Assembly: GCA_949358305.1 (NCBI GenBank)
Contig: OX442314.1
Span: 39,662,581 to 39,726,580, forward strand
Source of the DNA: Strigamia acuminata
Taxonomy: Eukaryota; Arthropoda; Chilopoda; Geophilomorpha; Linotaeniidae
Length of the DNA stretch: 64,000 nt
Direction of reading: 5' to 3'
Positions 37,476-50,600 of this stretch are shown one piece after another. Under the pieces are notes generated by a model. The model was not told the origin of the DNA, searched no databases, and saw only the letters and a program-made list of their open reading frames with translations. The first letter of the stretch is position 1; every line of letters begins with the position of its first letter. The translations under genes and the position numbers were made by a program.

Positions 37476-37917
37476 ATTCGACCTCCCTCCTCTCGTTCTT
37501 TTATTTTATTTCATTCCACTTTTTTATTTTATTTTTTTTTTTTTTACTTATTTCTTTCCATTCTTCTCTCTTTTTATTCATTCATTCGTTCATTCATTCA
37601 TTTATTTGGTTCGTTTTGTTTTTATAAATCCAGTCCGCGTCGTCAGGTGCCGCTCTACGGAGTTTGCGCCGCAGCAAAACAACACCCATCCCTACCTTTG
37701 ACCCCGCTCGACGGCGTCATTCAATCCGCACGCACCATCGTCGAAAAAGAAAGAAAAAGAAACGAGAAACGAGAAATAAACCAATAAAGAAAGACGAGCC
37801 GACCGACCAACTTTCCCGGTTCGTGTTTGTTTATTAATTTTTTATTAATCAATTAATTGATTAATTGATTGGTTGGCTAAACGACCGTTTCGTCCGTTCG
37901 TTCGTTCGTTTAAGCCA
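37476..37917. other. Spacer upstream of piggyBac
   Basis: T-rich, with CATTCATTCGTTCATT repeats at 37575-37605 and an AAGAAAGAAAAAGAAAC run at 37745-37790. Probably contains the 5' region of the transposase gene. I did not find clear terminal inverted repeats or a TTAA pair that would define the transposon ends. Confidence 0.5.
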
Positions 37918-40900
37918 TGACGGACGGTTTCCCCAAAACGGACGCGGGCGCGCGCGTGTGGGTCGCCACGACGACGTCGTACCGGCAGGACGTCGGTTTC
38001 GCCGGCGGGACGCCCGGCTACTGCGGTCGCTGCGTGCCGAGCAGCTCGGAGTTCGATTACTTCGAGGAGCTGTTCGGCGAGGCGGCCCGTTTCATCGTGA
38101 CCGCGACGAATCGAGCCATCCGGAGAGAGGCGAGAGAGGAGGAAATGGCGCGAGCGCAGGTGCCGAGAAAAAAACAACGGTGACGATCCGCGACACTCAC
38201 TCTCACGCTCGTTTTCGTTTTCGTTTTCGTTCTAGGTGCTCGCCGCGTCGCGGCCACGGCCACGAGGTCCAAAGTCCAGACGAACGACGGCGGCGACGAC
38301 GACGACGACTGCTGCCGGTGGGAGCGTCGTGGCCGTTGCCGGTGGCAGCGGCACCCGACCCGGGGCGCGGTGCGCGGACCTGAGGGTGCGCCTCACCGCG
38401 GGCGACCGGGGGGCGGCCGACGCGGCCGCTCGACGACAATTAGCCCTTCCTCCCCTTACTCCTCCTCCTCCTCCTCCTCCTCCTCCTCCTCTTCCTCGGC
38501 AGAGGGCACGTGGGCCGGTTCGACCCCTGGCGCTGGACGAGCTGTACGCGTACCTGGGCATTCTCGTGCTCACCGGTTACAACCGACAGCCCGAACTGCG
38601 CCACTACTGGCAGGGCGACAGGCCCGGCGATCTCGGCGCGCCGGCCGTCCGACGAGCGATGACGCGCCAACGGTTCGAAGAGGTTTCGCGTTATCTCCAC
38701 TACAGCACGCAGCCGTCGTACCAGCGGCTGCGCGTTGGCGGGTCGGCGGCCGGCTCCGACGGCGGCAGCACGACGGGAGAGAGGGCGGCGTTCTTGAAGG
38801 AACGCGAACGAGACGACGGCACGACGAAAGTCCGTTTGTTCGCCGATCTGGTGAACAAGCGCTTTCGCGCGTGCCGCGAGCCCAGCCAAACTCTCTGCGT
38901 CGACGAATCGATGATCGCCTACCGGGGTCGATCGGAGATGAAGGTGCGTGCGGGGGTCGCCCTCCGATCTCGTTTTTCTCTAACGTTCGTTCTTTCTTTC
39001 TTTCTTTCTTTCTTTCTTTAACGTTCTTCCCAGGTCCGTCAACCGGCCAAGCCCATCAAATGGGGCTTCGAGTTGTTCACACTGTTGGCGCTTGTCTGTG
39101 TATCTAGAAGCGTGGTGAGGTGTAAAGAAACATACACGGTTGCGTGCGTCGCCATCTTGGAGACTTTAATAATAAAGATAATAAAAGAAACTGTCACCAG
39201 GTGGTGATACATAAAACAAAGTAAGCAAAAAGATCGTCTGCTACAATACAAATGAGAAAGAGCGAATTACATTAACAAACTACCCCTAATTCGCTGTTTC
39301 CCGTACAGAACTCAAATACGGAACTAAAGATAACAATCTTCCTTTCATTAAAGGTTTGGTAAATAAATCTGCATAATTAAACTTTGTGTTAACATACATG
39401 ATTTTAAATAAATCTAACATCAAATGTTCTCGAACGAACTTAAATCTTATATCCATATAACGTGTCAATCGATTCTCCACATGATTCTTCAAGTTGAAAA
39501 GTACATTCTGATTGTCCACGTAGATAGTTGGATGTGCATCATCAATTGGTAAGACACGAGAACATTCGGTTAAAATGCGTGTTAACCAAATAACTTCTTT
39601 CACTAAATCAGTCACAGCGTATAATTCCGATTCCATTGCGGATGCTGCAACCAAGGACTGCTTTGCAGATCTCCAAATTATCGGTACTTGGCCCAAAAAC
39701 ACGATGTGGCCAGAAACCGATCTGCGTGTGTCGATATCGGACGCAAATGATGCATCGGAATAACAGTGAAAGACAACACGTTCTGGTCTCTTCATCTTAA
39801 TGCACTGATACGGGGTCGATCTCACATAATTGAATAAATGCTCGAGATGCATCCAGGCGACGATACTGGGTTTTGAAGAATATCTCGCCAAAACGCTGAC
39901 TGCGTACAGGATGTCTGGTCTCGTCATTCGTGCGAGAAATAGCAAAGATCCGACTAATTCTCGATATGGCAGATCAATGCCTTTTTCGCTTCGCATCGTT
40001 TCTGCATTGATGACCGACCCAAACTTCATTGGTTCGTACTTTCTCTGAAAAGATATAAAAGAGAAAACATTAGACAGTTTGTGTATATATGATGTTTGTT
40101 CTAAATAAACACAGTTGTCTTCTTTATCATGGCGGAAATTAATTCCCAAAAACTTTTGAACGCGACCTAAGTCCTTAATATCAAAAATAGTTCTAATTGT
40201 TCGTATCACGTTATCGATCACAAAGTCATCTGAACCGATAATAAGTACGTCGTCGACGTAAACTAATACGAATGCGTTCCATCCGGAGCGATATACACAT
40301 TCGCAAGATGTAAGGGGAATTAAACCAGTCTCTTTTAATGCACGGTCAAGTTCTATCCACCAACACCTGCCCGCCTGATGGAGTCCATAGAGACTTTTCT
40401 CTAATTTCCACACATTTCCATCATGTCGTTCGAAGCCACTTGGAGGATCCATATAGATTTCTTCTTCCAGAGACCCATAAAGAAAGGCACATTTTACATC
40501 CAGATGCCTAGTCACCCATCCGGCGCATACCACAAGCAAGAAAAATAGTAGGCGAACGAGTGCAAAAGTGACAACCGGATTATATACTTCATGAAAATCC
40601 CTGCCTTTAACCTGTTCAAAACCTCTTGCCACTAATCGTGCGCGATGGCGAACAACAGTTCCTTTGTCGTCGCTTTTCCGGACAAAAACCCATTTATTGG
40701 TTAAAATCTTCTTCCCTTTTGGAGGTGGAACGAGTGAAAAGACCTTTCTTTCTTCTAGCGTTGCTATTTCGTCTTGCATTGCCTCATTCCATTGATCTGC
40801 ATCCTCACATTTTATTGCTTCTTCGTATGACGTGGGACTTTCAACATCGCAACATTCCAATCCATTAAAGAAATCAAAGAAGTCTTGGTCGACTATGTTA

Positions 40901-43900
40901 GAATCGGTGTTATTTGGTTTGGCCACGTCATGCGATTTCGAAGGAATGTCCACTTGGCCTGTTACCAAATTCTTCGGTGAGAAATCAAATGCGTCAAGAT
41001 TTACATCTAAATTCTTAGCTTGACACAAAACCGCCACGTCAGTCTTAGACTTGATCCTTTGACCGTCACAAAAATAATAAACATCGGTTCGATTTCCTGT
41101 CGATCTGGGAATTAATTCACGTTCCCACACAATCTGCTTCAATTGACTCGAAATCGTTGGTTGGACCTGTATCTTCTGTTTTACTGATTGTAAAACCGTT
41201 TGTTCAGGTTGTGTAACCGTTTGTGCTGCTTGTATCGTTGTTACTTGTGCAACTGGTTGTTGCTTTGCTTGCGTCGGTGCGACTTTCTTCAATGTCGTTT
41301 TAGGTTTAGATTCTTCTGTCGTGTCAGGTGTAAAACTAATTTGTTCTACACTTTCGAGTCGTTGGGGTTGATAAACCTTAGCCTCGTTAATTGTCACTTG
41401 ATCACTTTCAATGATTTTGTTGCTGATAGGATCCCATATTCGGTAGCCCCGCGTAAATAATGCATATCCGACGAGTACGCCAACTTCTCCACAATCCGAA
41501 AATTTGTCTTGTCGTTCGGCCTTCGGGATAAATCTATGGACCATACTTCCAATCTTACGGATATACGATATATTCGGTGGTGATCCTTTCCTTATTTCAT
41601 ATGGTGTTTTCCAGTGCAGTAACTTCTGTGGTGTGCGATTCCGCAAATAAACATAAGCATGCAAAAGTTCAACCCAGAATCCTGGTGCTAAATTCGCCTG
41701 CTTACGTGTTACGCGAATTGCTTGAAGTGCCGTCTGGTTAAAGCGTTCCGCGACTCCATTTTGGGATGGTGTGTACGTATTTGTACGTAAATGTTGAATA
41801 CCCAACGATGTCAAATGCTCTGACATCTTTCGCGAACAAAATTCCAATCCGTTGTCAGTTTTAATCGCCTTAACACGATGTCCTGTTTGACGTTCCGCTT
41901 CAGTTATAAAGTCTTTAATCTTATCAAAAGCTTCCCACTTATGCTTAAGTGCGTAGACCGACGTCCATCGAGAATAATCCTCCACAATCGCGAGAAAATA
42001 TTTGAATCCGGACGGGGAGGGATAACTCGTTGCTCCCCAAATGTCTGCATGAACAATTTCCATCAAACTCTTGGTCAATATGGACGGGAAAGCTTTCCTT
42101 GTCGGACGTCGCATTTTCGTTATTTTGCAGTCTTCGCAATACAAATTTCCCCGCGATAAGCTTGGCATTCCTTTAACTGCCCCGGATTTGGACATTTCAG
42201 CGACTGTTCTTACATTTAAATGTGCCAATCGACGATGCCACAATTCGAGGTCGTGACTGCAATTTGCTGTTTGTGGTTCCTTTTGACCTTCGGATACGAC
42301 GTTTGCGTATGTCTTCACAGCTGATGTATTATTTACTTCCGGTAACTGTGCAGACAAATTGTAAAGTCCATTCGTCCCGGTAAACCGTAAAACAGAAGTG
42401 CCAGTTTTATCATAAACTTCTATACACTTCCCGCCACCTTTCCAAGTGTAACCGCAGGTGTCGACTTGGAATCCGGAAATTAAATTTCTCCGACCACTGG
42501 GTGCGTAACCGACGCGTTGCAATACCGTATATCGTTCTTTTCCGTCTACTTGATGACAAAACATAACAGTTCCTATTCCTGTTACTTGAAATTGTCCATA
42601 ATAGGAATTCATAGTGGTCGGTTTTATCATCCGTAAGTCTTGAAACCATTTCTTATCGTTGCATAGATGGGCGCCACAAGCGCTGTCCCAGGTCCATTGT
42701 TGCCATGGGATTGTTGGTGTTGATGGCGGTTGGTTGGATACTGTCATAACGTCAAAAACGCCCGAAAACCCTGCCGCTGGTCGTTCATTTGAGGACGTGC
42801 CCCGACCTCTCGATTTTCGTCCTCGCGATCTCGTGTTACGCCCAGCACGAGCTTTTTCGTAATGTGACGGTGCCTGGGTGCAATCACGAATGAAATGGCC
42901 TGGTTGGCCACATCGATAACACGTGTAGCCAGGTGATGGTGATCCACGCTGTTGAACCGTTGAACTAGTCATAACTTCTGAGTCGTTCTTGGATACAGAC
43001 GTCGTCATCAATCGCATCCGGCCTGCTTCACTAATCAAAGTTGACTTTACATTTGTTGTAGTGAATTTTGTGTCATCCCATGCATAAATCATTTTTACAA
43101 CCACGTCATATTCAGTTGGGAGATCCTGAATAAGTTGAAAAGCAATTTCGTCATCATTAATTTTTCTCCCTGCGTCCTTTAACTGAGCTGCGGCATTTTC
43201 AACTCTGCTAATAAATGTCTCCATGTGCTCTCCGGTTTTAAAAGTCATTGACACGAAATTTTTCCGCAACATTGCAATCCGGGCACGTGATTTCGGTTCG
43301 TACATGCCGGCGAGATAATCCCATGCAGTTAAAGGATCTTCTTTACCTGCACTTCGCAATAAATCCCGAATTTCACGCTTTACTCCGTAGTAAATATAAC
43401 CCATCGCTTTATTCTTCTTTGCTGTGAAATCTTTAAGCTCGGTTGCATCTGTCGGAACCTTTGTTGCTTTATCAATGTGATCGGTGAGCGTTTGCGCCGC
43501 TAATAGCATTTTCATATCGCTTTTCCATGCCTCGTAGTTCAGGCCATCTAGTGGTGAAAATTTGAACATGTCCGGTATCTTATCCATGACGTTGCAATGG
43601 TGTAAAAACCGTGAAAAACAAAATAATCAAGAGTCAATAAACATGAAATTATATCACTCAAATGTCAAAATATCCACAAACTGAAAGATATCACAATTTT
43701 GTCCGTTTTTCCTCGCTAAATGTTCGTATTTAGACATGAAGGTGAAGGGGCGTGACTCGCGATAATTCCTCGCCTCGAACTCGCGATAATTCCTCGTCCC
43801 GAACTCGATTTGGTTCTTCACTGTCGTAATCCTTCACACAAGCTCGCCTGAAGTCTTCTAGAATGCATGTCTGGACCCATAACCTTTGTTGGCGCTTGTC

Positions 43901-44521
43901 TGTGTATCTAGAAGCGTGGTGAGGTGTAAAGAAACATACACGGTTGCGTGCGTCGCCATCTTGGAGACTTTAATAATAAAGATAATAAAAGAAACTGTCA
44001 CCAGGTGGTGATACATAAAACAAAGTAAGCAAAAAGATCGTCTGCTACAATACAAATGAGAAAGAGCGAATTACATTAACACACACTATGCGACGCGGGC
44101 ACCGCCTACGTGCTGAACGACGAGGCGCACATCGGCAAACGCGCCAAAATGTTCTTCGACCCGGACGAGGAGCCGGAGCCAGAGTGAGTCACTTCGTCGT
44201 CGCTGTTTCTCTCCTTCGTTCTCACAATTCCTTCCTTCTTTTTCTTTTCTCTTTTTTTCGTTTCCAGGTACCCGGGCAGCATCATCGGACGCATCGTCGT
44301 CTACGTCGCCAGGCACTACCTCGGCAAAGGGCACACGATTGCGTGCGACAATCGATTCACGTCCGCCGTGCTGTTTGAGCACCTCTTTGCCCGCCACAAC
44401 ACAATGGCCGTCGGGACGCTGCGGTCCAACGCGGCCCAAATGCCGCCCGACCTCCCGGACCCCAAGCGGTACCGAGCCAACGCGAGAGGTAAACCGCCCG
44501 CTCGCTCTTCGCATCGTCGGC

Positions 44522-44601
<80 letters not shown>

Positions 44602-47600
44602 CGATTGATTGATTGATTTCACTTCTTTTTTATTCATAGGCGATTTCCTGCATCGTCAGAGTGGCCGACTGTTGCTTACCTGGTGGAGGGACACGACGAC
44701 CGTGAGTCTGCTCAGCACGAACGTCGACCCGTTGGCGGCGCCCGGGCACGTCTCCCGTCGCATCGGCGGCAACAGGGTGGACGTCCGTTGCCCGGCGCCC
44801 GCGCTTTCGTACACGCGCAATTTCCACTGGGTGGACGTGCTGAACATGTTAGACTTTGGAACCACTTTTGAGTTATTTAAATCGTTTTTCGATGTGAAAT
44901 GACTTTGAAATGTTTATTTTATTATCCATCGGTTATCTTTTCTTATTCGGGGTAATTTAGTATTGTTTCTTATGTTTTTCCTTAGTTTCTATGTAAAGGG
45001 AATGCATGATGCCTTTTAGATGTGTCTTATCCATCTGGCATCATGCATCCTCTATTCTGTGTGTATTTCTACTTATTGTTTCTATTTTCGGCCACCAGAT
45101 GTCTCTGGCACATTACAAATGGCCGCTCACACGGGTAGTGTGTTTCCTTGTGTTTGTCCAGTGATTCTGGACCCATTATGTAAGTTTTCTCTTAATAAAT
45201 GTTATATTTTTGGTTAACTATTGTATTTAGTTCGGCACTACACGTTTCTATAAGTGTAGTGCACGCGAATTTGATCGTAAGTCCGCTCAAACTCGCGTAC
45301 GCGCATCACGCGCATTTGTCCGCACTTAGAAGTGCGTTTGACTCAGTTTTACGCTTCCTATCGCCTATTTCGGCGATATTTTTGCGCCACACAGCTACAA
45401 GTGGTAGCAGAGGCCTGGAAAGCCACCAGTGCCTCGTTTTTCCATTAATTTTCCGTGAATTTCGCGATTTTTCGCGATTTTTGCGGAAATTTTTGTTTTT
45501 TTCAGATTTTCGACGATTTCCGGCAGTCAACAACGTCTTTCTGACGTTCACAACCCCGGAGTGCGGTCGTAATCGTCGATTTTTGAATTTTTTCAACCTT
45601 TTTTCGTGTTTTTCGAGTTAAAAACACTGTTTTTTTGTGTTTTTCGAGTTAAAAACACTGCTTTTTGTGCATTTATTGTGCAAGATAGCGACAATTGACC
45701 TAGGAAAGGTCTTGTTCTTTTTTTTCCCTCTAATTTTTCGTGAATTTCGCGATTTTTCGCGATTTTTGCGGAAATTTCATTTATTTTCAGATTTTTTCGC
45801 CGATTTTCATCATTTGTCACGTTCCGACAACGTCTGAGCGACGTTTTCATCCAGAAACGGGCATAACCCGCTGTCTGCACCCCGGAGTGCGACAGTATCG
45901 GCGATTTTCGAGAAGTTTTTCCCGGTTTTCGAAATCGGTCGGCGATCTTTTGAAGAATTCCGCATTTTTTTATGCGCGGTGTGCACAGGGACGTCTGTGC
46001 ATACAGATTCACCAACTTCTCCTTCTTTTTATTTCAGATTTCGAATTTATTTGTTAATTTTAAGTTTTTGGAGTGGGTCCCGATTAGTATCGGCACAGCC
46101 CTTCGGACATTCCGTCCAAGCTGTGCTTGTATTCTTAGACAAGGCTGAGCCCTGCGCCACCTAACATTCCCGCGGCCCCAGGTGGTCATAAAGGACGTTA
46201 GGGGGACACTTGTCTAAGGTTCTTAGCCAATTTTAGCATTGGCTCCCCGTCGAGGTTATTCCGCTTCTAACAACGTTTAGTGAAGTGCTTCGAGTGAAAA
46301 GTGCTCCGATTACGTCTTTAGTGCCTCGAGTGTTTATGCGTGCTCATTATCGCCATTATCTCCGATTTTCCTCCGGAAAAATGCAGACAGCAAGAGCCAA
46401 CTTGAATTGGAATCGGTACACGAAGGAAACATCGGCTTTTGCTATGGACAATCGTGGATGCAATCAATCCCGACCTCCTCGTCCGATTTCGCAGGTTCGC
46501 TGTTTTAATTGCGGCTTTTTCGGCCACTACGCGAATAAGTGCCCCCGCCCTCGCAAACAGGGCAAGGAACCGCAACCGGTCGCGTCTCAACAAGGCCGAC
46601 CCCGCAGTAAGAGCAAACGACGGCAGAATAACAGTTCGCAGCAATCCGGTGGTCAAAACCGTGATGTTTCTCGTCCCCGAAGGGACGCCGCTTACCTGTT
46701 GTCGGCTCCACCGGTGATCGAAGCTCCGGTTGTACATTTTCTCCAGTCCCACGAATGGATTGTCGATTGTGGGGCCACCGACCACGTTTCGCACGTCAAA
46801 GCGTGGTTTACGAACTTTGTTTCCGTTGTCCCGTTCAACATCGAGTTAGGCCAGGGCAGTTCGAGGGTCACAGGCAAAGGTGACGTTCCGGTCAAGTCGC
46901 TCATCGATGGCTGCGAATGCACCGTATTGCTCCGCGACGTATTATTCGCACCTGACTTCGGCGCCAATCTTATCTCGGTTTCTCGGATTGATAAATGCGG
47001 ACATCACATCCACATTCACAACTCGGAATTGCATACGTATGAAACGGACATCAAACTAAGTGTTCTTCGGGCGAAACAGAAGTCTGGACTTTATTTCGTG
47101 GATGGGCTCATCTCGCCATTCGCCGCTCCGACTAATGTTTCGAGTTCGTCTGTTTCATCATCACTTCCGACTCCGATACCGACCACTCTAGTGACGAAGG
47201 AAGAGGACTTTCCCGCATTGCCCAAGTCTTCCAACAAGACTAAGAAGAAGTCGGCTGCCAATATGACCGATTTCCGCTTGCCCGTCTCCTCCAACACCTT
47301 GCTTGTCCCTTCACTTTTCCCTACCAGTCCTGCTCCTATTCCCGGATCCCAACCTCAACAGATCCGGATGTATTCCAATGCCCTCACATCTCCTCCTCCC
47401 GTTGCCAAGTCAAACGCAGCATTACCTCCCAAACCAGTTAATCCTTCGGTTGCCAACGTCGCAGACGCCACGGGATTGTGGCACGGCAGGCTGGGTCACC
47501 TGCATACGAAGGCCATGCGGACTTTAGCGGCTAACTCCCAGGTTTATGGGCTTGATCCAGCTGCTGTTCGCCAGGAACTTTCCTGCAACACGTGCCGTGT

Positions 47601-50600
47601 TGCCAAGTCCACGCGTGCTCCACATAAGCCAATTTCCGCGCCTTCAACCACGAAACCGCTTGAATTGCTTCACATGGACGTCTGGGGCCCGTCGAGACTG
47701 CCTTCCATCGGCGGTGCTAATTTTGCCTTCACCATTATCGATGACGCCACCAGGTACGCCTGGCTTTTCCCGATCGCCCGTAAATCTGATGTTTTTGCTA
47801 CGTTTAAAGACTTTGTTTCTCGCGTTGAACGTATTGCTGATTGCCGAATTAAAACAATTCGCACCGACCGTGGAGGAGAATTCATTTCGAGGGATTTTGA
47901 CCGTTTTCTTGCCGACAAGGGTATTGTTGCTCAACGGACCAATCCCGCATCGCCACAGATGAACGGTGTCGCCGAACGCCTGAACCGGACAATGGGCGAC
48001 TATCTCCGCTCCATCAACTCCGAAACCGGATTTTCGCACACGCTTTGGGCTGAACTTGCCGTGACGTTCACATATATCAAAAACCGCAGTCCGCATTCGA
48101 AGCTCAACGACGAAATCCCATACATTTTGTGGCGCCAGCGTGCTCTTTCCGTCAGACATTTTCGTAAGATTGGTTCCAAGTGCTGGGTACACTTCACCGC
48201 ACCTGGACGCAACAAACTGGATCCTCGAGCGTGGGAAGGATTTCTCGTTGGCTACGCTTCGGGAACTCGAGGGTATCGAGTGTGGAATCCGGCTACGAAC
48301 ACCGTCACCGAATCTGTTCACGTCCAAATCGATGAACGGCAGAACTTTAAGCGCTCGCCCTTTTATGTTCCAGATCCGGATGACAATGCTCCACCCATGG
48401 AGGAGCCTGCTCGTGGCCACATCCCGTCACGTGTCACTTTTCGTGATAACTTTCCAACTCAGCCTTGGCCTCGTCGACGTCACGATTCGGATAACGACTC
48501 TTCTGCTGACAGCAGTGACGAGGATGGTATTGCCAGTCGTGCTCCCTCCGTCGCTTCGAGTGCTCCGTCTTTCGCTTCATTCGCACCATCTCTTCCTACA
48601 GCTGATGGTCTCATCGCCGCTGCTGACGGCTTAGCTGCTACGACTGATGGCTCTGTTACCGACGCTGATGGCTCTGTTACCGTCGCTGATGGCTCCGATA
48701 ATGTTACGACCATTGCAGGACATAGACAATTTACTCCGACCGTACGTTCCACCCGCTTGTCTCATCTACGGCGTTCGATGTCCTACCCATCTCTCCCGGG
48801 TCTTGACGACACCGCAGCGATGTCTGAACAGGGTTCAGATTTTGACGAAGACCTTCTCGACGAAGCGGCTGCCTTGCCTGTCCGACTTCCGGGTACGCCT
48901 AATTTGGCGCCTTTACGCGCTCTTCATTGCCCTTGGAGTTTTGTTGGCGGCGTTTCGCCCTTCAGCGGATGGAGGAGAGAAGAGCATCTCCGGAAAGATC
49001 AGGTTCCGGGGAGGATTAAAGTCGACGTTTATTATTATCCGGAGCACGGTGTCCGCTTGCGGTCGCACACAGATATCGCCGCTTATTGTTTCGCACACCG
49101 GATACCGTATGATGAGTCCGTTTTCTTCTTCGGCAATTTAGAACACCACATGCCATATGCTCCGCCATCGCCTCCTCGTGTCCACATGTGTTTTCGGGAA
49201 CCGGCCACATACGCCGAAGCTGTGAAATTGCCCGAAGCACCGAAATGGACCGAAGCAATCGACGAGGAACTTTCGACTTTCAAGCAACGAGACGTTTATA
49301 AGGAGGTTCCGAGACCCCCTGACAAGACTGTGCTCGGTTGCAAATGGATTTTTAAGTTCAAAAGTGACATTACCGGAAAGATTACCCGATATCGTGCTCG
49401 ACTGGTCGCCCAAGGATTTCGGCAGACAATGGGCGTTGACTACGATGAAGTTTTTAGTCCCGTAGTCAATTTTGTCCTAATCCGTTTCTTCTTTTGTCTG
49501 CTGGTTATTCTCCTCGGATGGAGGGACACGCACCTCGACGTGAAATGTGCCTACCTCTACGGCGACCTTGACCACGAGATTTATATGCGGATTCCCGCTG
49601 GTGCCACATGTTCCTCGCCCGACAACGTATGGTTGTTGACCAAGTCGCTTTACGGTCTTCACCAGTCGGGGCGCATGTGGTACCAGAAACTTAATGAAAC
49701 ATTGACAGAACTCGGATTTCAAAAGTTTCCAGCATGTAATTGTGTGTACGCCTACGGACATTCGGCCATTATGCTGGTATACGTCGACGATATTGTTTTA
49801 TTTTATGCTTCGGAAAACATCAGGGATCGAATACTCAAGCTGATCACGAGTAAATTCGACATTGTCGACCTGGGGCCAATCACCAAACTGCTGGGAGTCG
49901 AGTTCGAGCGTCGTGACGGGAAAGTCTTTATGACTCAACGCAATTACATTGACAAACTCCTCAAAAAGTTTAATGTTTCATCTGACGCGCTCATCAAGGT
50001 GCCAGTCACACCTGGGACCACGTTAGTCAAGGGACCGCTCACCGACCTTCCGGATTTTCCGTATCGATCACTCGTCGGATCTTTATTGTTCCTGGCTTCA
50101 CGTACTCGCCCCGACATTTTGTACTCGGTGATCGCATTATCGCAGTACAACAACTGCTACACCGAGAGCCATATCAAGTGTTTGCTGCAGGTCCTTCGTT
50201 ACGTCGCGAACACGAGCGAGTACGCCATCGAACTTTCGAAATGCGATTCGAGTCAACTGTGGGGTTGCACAGACGCCTCTTGGGCCTCCGACATCGCTAC
50301 ATCGAGATCATTCGGCGGATACATTGTTTACATCGGAAGTGTGCCCATTGGCTGGAGCTGCAAGAAGCAGACCAGCGTCGCTTGCTCCACAATGGAAGCC
50401 GAATTTGTGGCACTTGTCGAAATCGTCAAAGAACTCTATTGGCTCGACAGTATTTATCAAGTGTTTCCACCTTTACGTCGGTTATCGAAACCGATCATAT
50501 TTTCCGATGCCCTCGCCTCGATTCAGTTCACGAACAACGACATCGAGAACTCGAAAACGAAACATATTCGAGTGAAGTTTCACTGGCTTCGTGAGTGGCA

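Larger units (their letters stand above)
39083..44081 (-). mobile_element. Ty1/copia LTR retrotransposon 1, complete, inside piggyBac
   Basis: A 4999-bp element on the minus strand with 195-bp LTRs that look identical, each TGTTGG...TTAACA on the plus strand, flanked by the 5-bp target duplication CACAC (39078-39082 and 44082-44086). A single open reading frame fills the interior. Identical LTRs, intact frame and clean duplication indicate recent insertion. It is clearly less GC-rich than its surroundings. Confidence 0.96.
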
